A DNA stretch of 32,570 bases. It comes from Oscillospiraceae bacterium (GTDB taxonomy: Bacteria; Bacillota; Clostridia; Oscillospirales; CAG-272). A program made the translations under genes and the position numbers. The DNA is taken from the NCBI GenBank assembly GCA_015063455.1, contig SVUC01000011.1, positions 1 to 32,570 of the forward strand, in the 5' to 3' direction. This document shows, in pieces, positions 1-8,330 of this stretch. The notes beneath the pieces were generated by a model, which was not told the DNA's origin, searched no databases, and worked only from the letters and a program-made list of their open reading frames with translations. Within the stretch, counting starts at the first letter, position 1; each line of letters opens with the position of its first letter.

Positions 1-3
1 TAG

Positions 4-118
4 AAAAAGTCATTCAAGAATATGCACCTTTAGCTCAGTTGGTAGAGCAACTGACTCTTAATCAGTGGGTCCCGGGTTCGAATCCCTGAAGGTGCACCAT
101 TCCTTGAATGACTTTTTT
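4..118 (+). repeat. Inverted repeat enclosing tRNA-Lys, right arm acting as probable terminator
   Basis: AAAAAGTCATTCAAG at 4-18 is the exact reverse complement of CTTGAATGACTTTTT at 103-117. The right arm ends in six T residues, as a rho-independent terminator would. Its pairing partner lies upstream of the tRNA rather than directly next to it. Transcript pairing would put the tRNA in a closed loop with an asymmetric internal loop at the processing sites. Confidence 0.75.
24..99 (+). tRNA. tRNA-Lys (anticodon CTT)
   Basis: This is a full cloverleaf. The acceptor arms GCACCTT and AAGGTGC pair perfectly, and the 3' end ACCA is encoded. The T arm contains GGTTCGAATCC. The anticodon stem ACTGA/TCAGT encloses the loop CTCTTAA, which gives anticodon CTT and lysine (AAG codon). 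The gene sits inside a 15-bp inverted repeat (bases 4-18 with 103-117), so the primary transcript could form a long helix around the mature tRNA. Its promoter must lie before the window. Confidence 0.97.
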
Positions 119-234
119 CGTTTTATTATTGATATTTACATTTATATAGGTTGCGTGGTGGAATTAACAGTCCGCGTGACTGCAAACCGAAAACACGAGC
201 TGTAAACTGATTTCAAAGCACATAATCAATATTA

Positions 235-275
235 GCCGCAGATATTTACTGAGGGATATCTGCGGCATTTTATAT
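235..275 (+). terminator. Hairpin followed by T-rich tail (terminator or attenuator)
   Basis: GCCGCAGATAT (235-245) pairs perfectly over 11 bp with ATATCTGCGGC (256-266), with a 10-nt loop. ATTTTATATTTT follows. The hairpin stands just before the ribosome binding site of the small ORF at 288. It could therefore attenuate that gene, or it may be a relic of mobile-element regulation. The rest of 119-287 shows nothing recognisable. Confidence 0.6.
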
Positions 276-287
276 TTTGGAGGAAAT

Positions 288-413
288 ATGGAAGAGAATA
301 AATTGGAACTAAAACAAATTGTAGATTACCCACGCTATCGTATGTACATGCAGTTTATCTTGAACTTAATTAGTAACACAAGTCTGAGAGACAATGGAAA
401 TAAATATACTTGA
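288..413 (+). pseudogene. Remnant of a mobile-element (ICE/plasmid-type) replication or helix-turn-helix protein, N-terminal fragment
   Basis: The ORF has 41 codons and is too short for the supplied track. It is preceded by a GGAGG ribosome binding site with a 4-nt gap to ATG. The translation carries KQIVDYPRYRMY and ends in SLRDNGNKYT. From memory, this resembles the first 40 or so residues of a family found in Clostridia integrative elements (KQIVDYPRCRIYR...). Those proteins are much longer, so this copy would be truncated, perhaps by the rearrangement that left it beside tRNA-Lys. The 414-645 stretch that follows is AT-rich and shows no further in-frame continuation that I can recognise. 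The alternative is a genuine small protein. Confidence 0.4.
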
Positions 414-645
414 ATATTCGTAATTTGTCATTTTTATTTCTCCTTATAGCTTGTTTTTTGAGCGCGTTCACATATAAAAGAGATATTGAAATGAAATATG
501 TAAACATCATTTTAAAATTTATCGTATTTTTTAAATCACAAACACCCATTCACTGTTCTTATTCTTCTCTGATCTTCCCACTAGGAGATCAAGTCATTAA
601 GAGTCTATTAGTAAATTCTGTGCTTACTCAATTATTTTGCAAACA

Positions 646-2175
646 TCATTCACCAACAGATGCTTCGATAGAAATTGAAAAGCTCCCCTCGATATCAGTA
701 ATACTCTTGCCATCTGTTACAAAATATGGGTTTGCCGGGTCAATGTTTACCCTTTCAAGTGACGGAAGTCCTGAGAATGCCTTTCCTGATATTTTCTCCA
801 CTTTCGGCCCAATGTTGATCTCGGTGATTTTGTCAGCCACAGAACTACTTGAAAATGCATTGTCAGCAATACTCTTTATTGCATCCGGAAGATAGAGCAC
901 GGTATCCTCACCATTATATGCACAAACCTCAAGTTCAACTGATGTATCATAATAAACGCGTCTAGAGCTCCAGTAATCGTAAGGATTTTCCTTGTTAAAC
1001 TGATACATCTCTTCAAGCGAATCAAACTCGAACAATACAAACTCATCAAACCACTCTTCCATAGTCATTTCGTGTCGATAAGTTATATAGTCCTCAACCG
1101 TATAGGTTATCTCCGGAATAAACATATACTCTCCTTGAACTATATCTACTCTTCCGTCCTCTCCGAAATAGAAGTCTGGTCCTGTTATTATAGATGAAAA
1201 CGGGTCAGCAGTTTGACGACTCTCCGATGCAAATTCACCATTCTCTTTGTGGTAACACAAGCTGCCGTTTTCATCGCAAGACAAGGTTACCGCGCCATTT
1301 TCTCTGACGTTTCCCCAAGGCAATGTGATTATACCGTCTTTTGTAAATATATACGCATCATCAGTGGTCGAACGGCGCGTAAATACATATCCGTCAGCGA
1401 AGTTAAACGAGTATACGCTAAAGTTTCCTGTCAATGAAAAGGGTTCATCGAACTCTAAAACCTGCTCCCCATATTTTATTGAATGAAGTCTCGCACTATA
1501 ATTGCCGGTATAATCTTCTGTAACAAACGATATTTCAAGCTCGGCTCCGTCGCATAGCACGGTAACCACTTCATCCGGGGATTCAGTGTGAATTTTGTTG
1601 ACCCGCATTGGCAACGGATAATTAGAATTATCTTTTCTATAGATAGCCGCATCCGCACCTTCCTTGAACCAGGCCCAGTATGAGCAGGTGTATATTCCTT
1701 CTCTGGTGGAGCTGAGGAACACATCTATAAAGGAATATTTCGGGTTGTCAGTCGCCACATTCACACAACCTATCTTATTTAGATTGTCAAAGGCCCTGGG
1801 AGAGATCTCCGTCACATTTGCACCAATGTTGATTTCGGTTATTTCGTCAGCAACCGGGCTGTCCCCGAAAGCGTTTTCTGCAATTTCCGTAACCGAATCG
1901 GGAAGATAAACAACAGTATTTGTACCGAGATAGCTTGTGAGAACTCCATCGGTAATTATGTAATCAGCCTCGTTGATTACTGTCGTCTCTTCCGCTTCTA
2001 TCTCCGGGGCATCAGTTTCCCTTGTTGCTGATTCACCCGATTCGGATATAGGTGTATTTGTTGGAACATCGGCATTAGGATTGGTCTCGTCAATTCTAAC
2101 ACCATGATCACATCCACACATAACAGTTAATACAACTACCGCTACAGCAGCAAGAATTAGTTTTTGTCTAAACAT
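646..2175 (-). CDS. BspA-type leucine-rich repeat (LRR_5) lipoprotein
   Basis: This is a predicted surface lipoprotein of 509 residues. The N-terminus is basic, then hydrophobic, and ends in MCGC; Cys22 with Gly at -1 is the likelier lipidation site. A linker rich in Thr, Glu and Ser follows. Two LRR_5-like blocks are visible, at about residues 88-150 and 425-488. They share wording such as YLPD, IA-NAF, VAD-ITEINIG and a closing NP. Roughly 270 residues of beta-rich sequence of unknown family separate them. The blocks are also alike at the DNA level, which points to internal duplication. The start has a GGAG site six bases upstream. The gene follows the M56 receptor on the same strand after a 260-bp gap. 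LRR_5 proteins often bind partners at the cell surface, but no ligand can be inferred. Confidence 0.8.
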   Translation of the reverse strand: MFRQKLILAAVAVVVLTVMCGCDHGVRIDETNPNADVPTNTPISESGESATRETDAPEIEAEETTVINEADYIITDGVLTSYLGTNTVVYLPDSVTEIAENAFGDSPVADEITEINIGANVTEISPRAFDNLNKIGCVNVATDNPKYSFIDVFLSSTREGIYTCSYWAWFKEGADAAIYRKDNSNYPLPMRVNKIHTESPDEVVTVLCDGAELEISFVTEDYTGNYSARLHSIKYGEQVLEFDEPFSLTGNFSVYSFNFADGYVFTRRSTTDDAYIFTKDGIITLPWGNVRENGAVTLSCDENGSLCYHKENGEFASESRQTADPFSSIITGPDFYFGEDGRVDIVQGEYMFIPEITYTVEDYITYRHEMTMEEWFDEFVLFEFDSLEEMYQFNKENPYDYWSSRRVYYDTSVELEVCAYNGEDTVLYLPDAIKSIADNAFSSSSVADKITEINIGPKVEKISGKAFSGLPSLERVNIDPANPYFVTDGKSITDIEGSFSISIEASVGE

Positions 2176-2281
2176 AACTTACTCCTATCAAAACATGATT
2201 ATTATTTCAAACATTTACACTTGCTAAGAACTTTTGTCTTATGAAGTCCAAGTACATCTAATAATAAGTACTATTTTTAAC

Positions 2282-2294
2282 TGTAAATCTTACA
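2282..2294. promoter_or_regulatory. Short inverted repeat TGTAA-ATC-TTACA upstream of the LRR lipoprotein
   Basis: This is a 5-bp inverted repeat in the 260-bp AT-rich gap between the receptor gene and the lipoprotein gene. It could be an operator, but it is short and such repeats are common in AT-rich DNA. I found no convincing sigma-A promoter in this gap, so the lipoprotein may be read through from the receptor gene. Confidence 0.2.
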
Positions 2295-2435
2295 AGAATT
2301 AGTTTTTTTATTGCTCAAAAATTTGTGTCCTTGGATATTCCATAACCAGAGGAGTTTGATAGAGGGAAGAGCTTTATATTTTGAAGGTAACCTAATCTAA
2401 TAGATGTAAAAGCATCGACACGTAATCCCAATTTT

Positions 2436-5400
2436 TTAGTTATTCTTTTGCAGACTGTCCAAGTATGCAACTACTTTAGTCCAACTATCATTAGTCAATG
2501 CGCCCGCATATTTTTGGGTGTTAAGAGCATTATTTGCAGCGTCTTCGGGAAACACAGTACGAATATCACTCTCGTAATTCGAATCGTTTCTTGGTGTCCA
2601 ATAGTTTTTCAATGTATACTCGCCGTTTTTATCTATTGTGAAGGTGATTGCTGTTGGAACAAAATCACCTTCGACTTCTTCAATCTGCCCTTCGTTAACA
2701 GCATACTTCGTATGATATACGATCAAATAAACAGTTACTTCATCAAAGTTCTCAGTATTAGCGAACGCTTTTGCTACTCCTTCAGTTTCAATGTCAAGCA
2801 AACAATACGATTCAACATGAATGAGTCCGTCCGGATATTCACTGCGGTATTTATCTTTTAACACACTTGATATAGCATCGTTTATTTCAGATGTATCTAA
2901 AGACCATCTCCACGCCGCATCGGGTTTCTTGCTTTGATTTACAACGTAGTTTTCATAATCGGCTTTTGAGACCTCTCTGTTCTCTATGTAATACAACGTT
3001 ACATTATTTTCGTAGTCTACGCGGTAATAAGCAATTTTAATTATTCTGTCATCATTTCTCGATAGGTCCAATTTTCCTATTCCGGAAATCGATCCACCTA
3101 AGTCCCAGCTGAAAGTTCCGTCTGCTTTTAAGTTATTAAACGTTCTGTATGGCTCAGGAAGTGCGTATACTTTGTTATCCTTATAGTAGAGTATCAGGAA
3201 ATTACCACACGAAATTTCCAAAACCATCTCAGATTGACCGTCTCCGTCAAGATCAATTATCGCATATTTTTCGAGAGTGTATCCGTTATAGTCAAGCCAT
3301 CTGTCAAGTCCAATGCCTTCGGGTTGGTCAAAAGTGTACATCGGGAGATGGTTTCGCAGAACTGACTGACATCTAAGCACGGATTCGTCGGTATCATAGT
3401 CAATTATGTATCCGTAAGATCTCAGCTCCGCAATACGTTTATCGTCCACTTCGCCACGATATTTGAATTCAAGGACAGTTTCGACGTAATCGAAGTTGTC
3501 GAACGAAACGTACCATGTTTTATTTCCTTTGGTCAGCTTTACGATGAATTCGCACTCACCACTTCCTCCGCCTCCTCCCGAATAAACAGGAGTTGCAGTG
3601 TCATAATCGACTGATTCGGGGAAGTGGATATTAAGAATACCAACACTTGAGCTGCCAGCAACGTGATAATATACATTGAAAGTGTGACGCTCTGCTTGGT
3701 CACTCGGTAATGAGAGAGTAGGATATGTGTAGAAGTAAAGATAAACGTTATTCATGAATATCTTGTCGTGGAAAAGAAATATCCGGTCTCCTGTGGGGAA
3801 TGACCCAAGCACCGATAAAGGATCAAAGTCATTCTCGGTAAGTATGTGTTTGATTGTGTACTTGCCCGAGTAATCCTGGAAGCCGAATGAACTTACAACC
3901 AATTCGCCTGCAATATATTGGTACTTCAATTCAAAATATCCGACTCCTTCATAAGGACCGTCCGAGAACACGTCTTTTTTGCATAGAATGTCCTTACAAG
4001 ATATCAGACAGCCATTTTCAACAGAGTAGTTTTCTGACCCATAGCAAAGAAAATCGTATGTTTCACTCGGGTTGGCTGGATCCTTGATCTTCGGAATGGT
4101 GTATTTGGTCAGATTTTGTTTGCCGAGTGTGATAATGTAGTCAGAATCTGTAGTTTCAAGATTAGTATATTCGTACACAAATGATGTGGGATTACTTACA
4201 ATGATAGAATCTCCTGTTCTGCCGTTTTTGACATCAACCCAATTATCCATCTCAAATGTATGGAGATTTGTTTCAGGATCATAATTCTCGCGGTATGTAA
4301 ATGTGTAGCTTTCCTCCACTCCGTCTGACGTGAAGTCTGCGTAATAAGTATCGGTGTATGAACAGGTCGTTTTGTTGTTAGAATAATATTTTACATCTGT
4401 TATTTCAAATTGTCCCGTAGTCTCTGAGTACCTGTGGTAAATATTTATTGTCCCGGGAATGCCTGCAGGAGAGAGGAAGAGATTTATTGGGCAATTTATA
4501 AAAACGTCTGAAACTGTGTAATTACAGAAAGGTTCGTAGCCGAGCTTATCAAAAAGGATTGTAGGATCTGTTCCGAGGCAGTCTTTTGCGATATAATATG
4601 TCCGATTTCCGTAAGTGATAGTGAACGCATATTCGTTTGCTCCGAAGACGACATTATCATTGAGAAACTCTATTGGATCGGGGAAAGAAATGGGTTCACC
4701 TGTTTTTCCGTTGACCGCATAAATATCTTCTTGCAAGATGCCCGTTCCGCTGCCTAAAACATTTGTTATTACTGTGTCAAGGACACCGTCTCCTGTGAAG
4801 TCGACAGAGTGTACTTTTGTGCGGTAACCATTTATCACCTCGGGAACATTTTCTTTATTGTAAACATTGTCGATTCCGCGGAACATAATGTGTTCACTTG
4901 TGGTATAGACAAGGGCTTTGCCGACAAGACCATTGAAATCCTCAGAATCAGACGATGTTACCGTTATACGAGCGTACTCGGTGTATCCGATATTGTACTT
5001 CATATTGGGGAATATATGTACCATAAGGGATATTTTGGCTGTCTTTCCGCTTCTTGCTTCTGTGAGTGTGGCGGTAATCAGACCATTCGAGTCTATCATA
5101 TACGGACCTTCGTATGCAAGTCCCCATTCGCTGTACATAAGACCTGATTTGTACTGCATTGTCTTGTTTTCCGTATCAAATGAGAAGCAGTCTACAGAAA
5201 CTCCGCTGTTGTAGGGTTCCTCTCCGAGATCGGTGTAGTAGTACCACGATTTTTCCGCGAGAATTGACATATCGATCGGTAATACCTTATGAGAATAGAG
5301 TCCGTCAAATATATTGGAGGTGTACGCATTTTTACCCCATTTATATACGGTGTCGCCGTATATAACAGCGTTTGCGGCAAACATTTCGCTGATTCCGTTC

Positions 5401-7517
5401 TTTACATAGTACAGAGCAATCGAATCGGTTTCTTCAAAATATTCTGCACAGATCTCGCTGATCTGTCCTGTTTTCATCGGTATAGTTACCTGATACATCT
5501 GACCGTCGATCAGCTTATAATAATGAGACTGCCGTACTTTGTCCACCATATGGACTCCGCTGGTCCATACGGCTTCAATCTCGCCGTCATGGTCTATGTC
5601 AGCGAAAGTAACGGCTGCGGCATTTGCTTTTGCTGAATCAAGGAATGTCTTGCCGCATTTTTCCTCAATTGTATCCCCTTCATCGAACCATTCGAGCGGG
5701 CAAAGCATATATTCGAGCCCCTCTTCTGTTGCATCTGACGGTATTCCTTCGGGAAGATCCGTGCGGTTTGCAGTGATCTTGATGTTTGCAATGATGCTGT
5801 TCATCACCTCTTCTTCGTTTGCAGGCTTTTCTCCCGAAGTGTCAGAAGGTGCGAGCGTTATCACTGAATAGAGATTGTGTCCGAGCTCGATCAGATACAT
5901 ATATTGACGTCTGCTTTTTTCCTTAAAAGCCTCTCGTTCAGCCTCAGCAATATTTTCGAGATAGTCATCGGGGACAACGTTGAAGTAGTTCAATGTCGGG
6001 TAATTCCAACCGTCATCTGCACCGTAAATTCCGTACTGATATATTTCATATGCGGGTGCATATCCCCAATGTGCGCGGTTGAAGAGAGCTTTCGGGTCGC
6101 AGCCGTCGTCACATAAAAGTGTCTGACAGTCTATTATGCTGTAATTCTCAGCATCCCCGGGGAATTGCAGCTCGATCATACTATCGCCGTATGAGAGTGT
6201 ATCTGCATCAATATAAACATCGTCACAATGATATATTTTGTGCGACATATATTGTGTGGTAACTTTATCGTTATTTGCAGGATCATCTGGGTCTGGATCA
6301 TTTGAATCATCCACTCCCGATTCATTATTTTCACCTGCGGGATCGTTATACACGATTTTTTCGCTTTCGTTTATGTCGATAAGAGAACATCCGACCGCAC
6401 AGAGCGATAGAAGTACTGCAATAATTGCAAGGATTAATTTGTGGTTGTTTTTCTTGGTAAGCATAGTGATCCTTTCTTTGATAGAACCACTGCCGAGTCC
6501 GATGGCATCCGTCTGCATGAACAGGCTGTTTTTTCTCGGAATTGTATCAATAATAATTCCAGCGTAATCGAGGCGCTGTCTTTCGTTCAGCTTAGCAGAT
6601 ACAGTATCGTCGCAAGCGAGTTCAGCATCCTGCTTCGACACATATGCTGCTATCCATACAAAAGGATTCCACCAATAAACTGCAATGGCGGCAAGGCGGA
6701 TAAGAGACCATATGTTGTCAAGATGCCTGAGATGAGTGTACTCGTGGATGATAATCATCGCGGGACTCTTAGCTTCGAGTGAACTAGGGGTTAGATAAAT
6801 TGCGGGAATAATGCCGCTGAGACAAGGCGAGTGTACGTTTTTTGAGATATAAACGTTAACGTTGTTTATTCTTTTGAAAAATACTCGATCTCGGCGGACG
6901 CTGAGCGTGAAGGCTATTCCCGACAAAATAAATGTCGCACCAATCACGCAGGAGACTATGACGCGGATCTTGTTCGCAGCGGAGATGAGTCCGTCTGTCA
7001 AATTGGGATTTTCTTTTCCGCTGTCATCAATCTTGTCGATTGGATCAATAATTTCCTGCGAGTCCGAGTTGTTTTGTGGATGGGAGATGATATCACCGAT
7101 GTTGACGTCAGGCTCATCGCTTACACCCGGGGTGACATTGTTCTCTGGAACGTCACTTAATTCGGGATTACTTGGGATGACAACTCCGGGAATTTCTGTG
7201 TCTCCCGTGAAAGATCCTGATGGACTTTGCGGTGTCGGAGTAATCGGAATCAGCACCTGACTTCCCGATACGTTGCCGGGAGATACAGGGATTTCGGGCT
7301 GATTTACTGTCGAATCATTGATGGATGACACTGGCGGATCAACAAAGATTTCTTTCTCAACATTTATTTCAATGGGAGAGAAGGGGATGAGCAGTTTTAT
7401 CACAACTGCGATCCATAGTGCGTAGATCAGCCTCGGTGACACGGAACGACGAAACAGAAGTCTGATCAGTAATATTATTACGATCAGTACTGAGAGAATA
7501 ATCGCATTTTTTAGCAT
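2436..7517 (-). CDS. Giant BlaR1/MecR1-type (M56) membrane metallopeptidase receptor
   Basis: The protein has 1693 residues; typical BlaR1/MecR1 has about 600. Residues 1-47 are hydrophobic membrane segments. Residues 50-180 form a Pro/Ser/Asn-rich loop, followed by membrane segments near 185-205, 274-292 and 361-377. The M56 zinc site is HEYTH at 258-262, with the further ligand in DAELACD near 297-303. After the last membrane segment come about 1300 residues predicted to lie outside the cell. That region holds four D-x-x-x-DG-type motifs, FADIDHDGEIE (~638), DFTGDGVLD (906), DFTSDGVEE (1061) and DLDGDGQSE (1422), which recall the calcium-binding loops of FG-GAP/VCBS-like repeats. I see no penicillin-binding SxxK/SxN/KTG arrangement, so beta-lactam sensing is unlikely. 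ATG lies 3 nt after the repressor stop, with AAAGGAG overlapping that stop, so translation is coupled. By family analogy it should trigger repressor removal on sensing an outer signal. Confidence 0.85.
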   Translation of the reverse strand: MLKNAIILSVLIVIILLIRLLFRRSVSPRLIYALWIAVVIKLLIPFSPIEINVEKEIFVDPPVSSINDSTVNQPEIPVSPGNVSGSQVLIPITPTPQSPSGSFTGDTEIPGVVIPSNPELSDVPENNVTPGVSDEPDVNIGDIISHPQNNSDSQEIIDPIDKIDDSGKENPNLTDGLISAANKIRVIVSCVIGATFILSGIAFTLSVRRDRVFFKRINNVNVYISKNVHSPCLSGIIPAIYLTPSSLEAKSPAMIIIHEYTHLRHLDNIWSLIRLAAIAVYWWNPFVWIAAYVSKQDAELACDDTVSAKLNERQRLDYAGIIIDTIPRKNSLFMQTDAIGLGSGSIKERITMLTKKNNHKLILAIIAVLLSLCAVGCSLIDINESEKIVYNDPAGENNESGVDDSNDPDPDDPANNDKVTTQYMSHKIYHCDDVYIDADTLSYGDSMIELQFPGDAENYSIIDCQTLLCDDGCDPKALFNRAHWGYAPAYEIYQYGIYGADDGWNYPTLNYFNVVPDDYLENIAEAEREAFKEKSRRQYMYLIELGHNLYSVITLAPSDTSGEKPANEEEVMNSIIANIKITANRTDLPEGIPSDATEEGLEYMLCPLEWFDEGDTIEEKCGKTFLDSAKANAAAVTFADIDHDGEIEAVWTSGVHMVDKVRQSHYYKLIDGQMYQVTIPMKTGQISEICAEYFEETDSIALYYVKNGISEMFAANAVIYGDTVYKWGKNAYTSNIFDGLYSHKVLPIDMSILAEKSWYYYTDLGEEPYNSGVSVDCFSFDTENKTMQYKSGLMYSEWGLAYEGPYMIDSNGLITATLTEARSGKTAKISLMVHIFPNMKYNIGYTEYARITVTSSDSEDFNGLVGKALVYTTSEHIMFRGIDNVYNKENVPEVINGYRTKVHSVDFTGDGVLDTVITNVLGSGTGILQEDIYAVNGKTGEPISFPDPIEFLNDNVVFGANEYAFTITYGNRTYYIAKDCLGTDPTILFDKLGYEPFCNYTVSDVFINCPINLFLSPAGIPGTINIYHRYSETTGQFEITDVKYYSNNKTTCSYTDTYYADFTSDGVEESYTFTYRENYDPETNLHTFEMDNWVDVKNGRTGDSIIVSNPTSFVYEYTNLETTDSDYIITLGKQNLTKYTIPKIKDPANPSETYDFLCYGSENYSVENGCLISCKDILCKKDVFSDGPYEGVGYFELKYQYIAGELVVSSFGFQDYSGKYTIKHILTENDFDPLSVLGSFPTGDRIFLFHDKIFMNNVYLYFYTYPTLSLPSDQAERHTFNVYYHVAGSSSVGILNIHFPESVDYDTATPVYSGGGGGSGECEFIVKLTKGNKTWYVSFDNFDYVETVLEFKYRGEVDDKRIAELRSYGYIIDYDTDESVLRCQSVLRNHLPMYTFDQPEGIGLDRWLDYNGYTLEKYAIIDLDGDGQSEMVLEISCGNFLILYYKDNKVYALPEPYRTFNNLKADGTFSWDLGGSISGIGKLDLSRNDDRIIKIAYYRVDYENNVTLYYIENREVSKADYENYVVNQSKKPDAAWRWSLDTSEINDAISSVLKDKYRSEYPDGLIHVESYCLLDIETEGVAKAFANTENFDEVTVYLIVYHTKYAVNEGQIEEVEGDFVPTAITFTIDKNGEYTLKNYWTPRNDSNYESDIRTVFPEDAANNALNTQKYAGALTNDSWTKVVAYLDSLQKNN

Positions 7518-7520
7518 CGT

Positions 7521-7907
7521 TTACTCCTTTCCTTGTTTTGCTTCCGCTTCGTCGAGTATCTTACGCAGCTCTGCGATGTCTTCTTCGGATAAAGCTTTGC
7601 GTCCTGCCATAGATGAGACCATAAGTCCGATACTTCCGTCGTAAACGCGTGAGAGAAAAGAATCAGTCTCTGCAGGAATTATTTCCTTTCTTTTGATCAT
7701 AGGATAATACTGCTGGACACGACCGCTGTCGTCAACCCTGACAGCACCTTTGCCGATCAGTCTTTTCAGCATAACAAAGATCGTGGTTTTTGACCAGCCC
7801 GTATCTTTTTCAAGAAGATTTACCATTTCCGAAATTGTCCTTGGAGATGACTTCCAAAGAAGGTTCATAAGCTTCCATTCTCCGTCGGATAGATTTATAT
7901 TTGCCAT
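7521..7907 (-). CDS. BlaI/MecI/CopY-family transcriptional repressor
   Basis: This is a winged-helix repressor of 128 residues, the usual size for BlaI/MecI. The start region NLSDGEWKLMNLLW and the recognition-helix region GWSKTTIFVMLKRLIGKG are typical of the family. The C-terminal half is the dimerisation part. The ORF track begins four codons earlier (7919), but that ATG lies only one base after GGAGG. The ATG at 7907 has GGAG six bases upstream and gives the usual short N-terminus, so I prefer it. It is the first gene of an operon with the M56 receptor, 3 nt upstream of it. It probably represses its own promoter through the two ACA-NN-TGT palindromes upstream. In known systems the receptor's protease activity leads to cleavage of this repressor. 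Confidence 0.92.
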   Translation of the reverse strand: MANINLSDGEWKLMNLLWKSSPRTISEMVNLLEKDTGWSKTTIFVMLKRLIGKGAVRVDDSGRVQQYYPMIKRKEIIPAETDSFLSRVYDGSIGLMVSSMAGRKALSEEDIAELRKILDEAEAKQGKE

Positions 7908-8057
7908 ATCATTCTCCATTCCTCCGCCAAATCAGCGGCACAAATATTTAGTGAAATTCAAATTAAAAAATTACCTTATCAAATATTTAATTTAAATTTC
8001 GCAGCGTGAACGTTTTTTCATTTACGTTAAATAAACTTTTACGCTGATTCTTGGGGT

Positions 8058-8069
8058 TAACAGCTGTTA
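8058..8069. promoter_or_regulatory. BlaI-like operator 2 (TAACAGCTGTTA)
   Basis: This is a perfect 12-bp palindrome with the ACA-NN-TGT core used by BlaI/CopY repressors. It lies just downstream of the predicted transcription start of the repressor gene, a position that would block initiation or early elongation. Confidence 0.65.
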
Positions 8070-8078
8070 TCTGATTAT

Positions 8079-8107
8079 ATGATAACACACAGGTTAACAG
8101 TTGTCAA
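8079..8107 (-). promoter_or_regulatory. Sigma-A promoter of the repressor/receptor operon
   Basis: Read on the minus strand, TTGACA (8107-8102) and TATCAT (8084-8079) are separated by exactly 17 bp. The -35 box lies inside operator 1. The predicted start near 8072 gives a leader of about 165 nt to the repressor gene. Within that leader, CAGCGT and ACGCTG could pair. Apart from the operators and the feo promoter, the 7908-8423 gap holds only AT-rich sequence. Confidence 0.8.
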
Positions 8108-8109
8108 CC
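8092..8109. promoter_or_regulatory. BlaI-like operator 1 overlapping the -35 box
   Basis: GGTTAACAGTTGTCAACC is an 18-bp palindrome with one mismatched pair. It contains the same ACA-NN-TGT core as operator 2, with its centre about 37 bp away. It covers the -35 box of the repressor promoter, which fits autoregulation. Confidence 0.65.
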
Positions 8110-8243
8110 CTATATTTGTTTTTTTATGAATTTTTTCATAAAGCTTATGTGGGTTATTTTTCTAAAAATAATCATTAAAACCTCTATAACAATAATATAA
8201 AATGACGAAAATGAATTTTTTTGTGTTTTTTTGTAAAAAACGA

Positions 8244-8272
8244 TTGACAAATCGTGCGAAAAGGTATATACT
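8244..8272 (+). promoter_or_regulatory. Sigma-A promoter of feoA
   Basis: TTGACA (8244-8249) and TATACT (8267-8272) are separated by 17 bp. The predicted start near 8279 is immediately followed by two GTTAG-N6-CTAAC boxes, so a bound repressor would block transcription. Confidence 0.85.
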
Positions 8273-8280
8273 TAATGTTG

Positions 8281-8330
8281 GTTAGCGAAGGCTAATCTAT
8301 ATTTTATGTATATAGTTAGCATATTCTAAC
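8281..8330. promoter_or_regulatory. Two GTTAG-N6-CTAAY operator boxes upstream of feoA
   Basis: GTTAGCGAAGGCTAAT (8281-8296) and GTTAGCATATTCTAAC (8315-8330) are inverted repeats with the same half-sites and spacing. A third copy precedes feoB. The placement right after a strong promoter suggests iron-dependent repression. The half-sites recall DtxR/IdeR-type boxes (TTAGGTTAGCCTAACCTAA) more than classical Fur boxes. The regulator itself is not in this window. Confidence 0.7.

Noticed and set aside
1-413. Second copy of the tRNA-Lys 3' end as an attachment site
   Set aside because: I saw no repeat of the T-arm/acceptor sequence elsewhere in the window by eye, so integration is not shown.
590-606. 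Terminator of the LRR lipoprotein gene at the GATCTTCC/GGAGATC stem
   Set aside because: The stem is bulged and lacks a T-run on the minus strand.
410-895. 161-residue plus-strand ORF
   Set aside because: It overlaps the LRR lipoprotein in antisense, has no ribosome binding site and no recognised domain.
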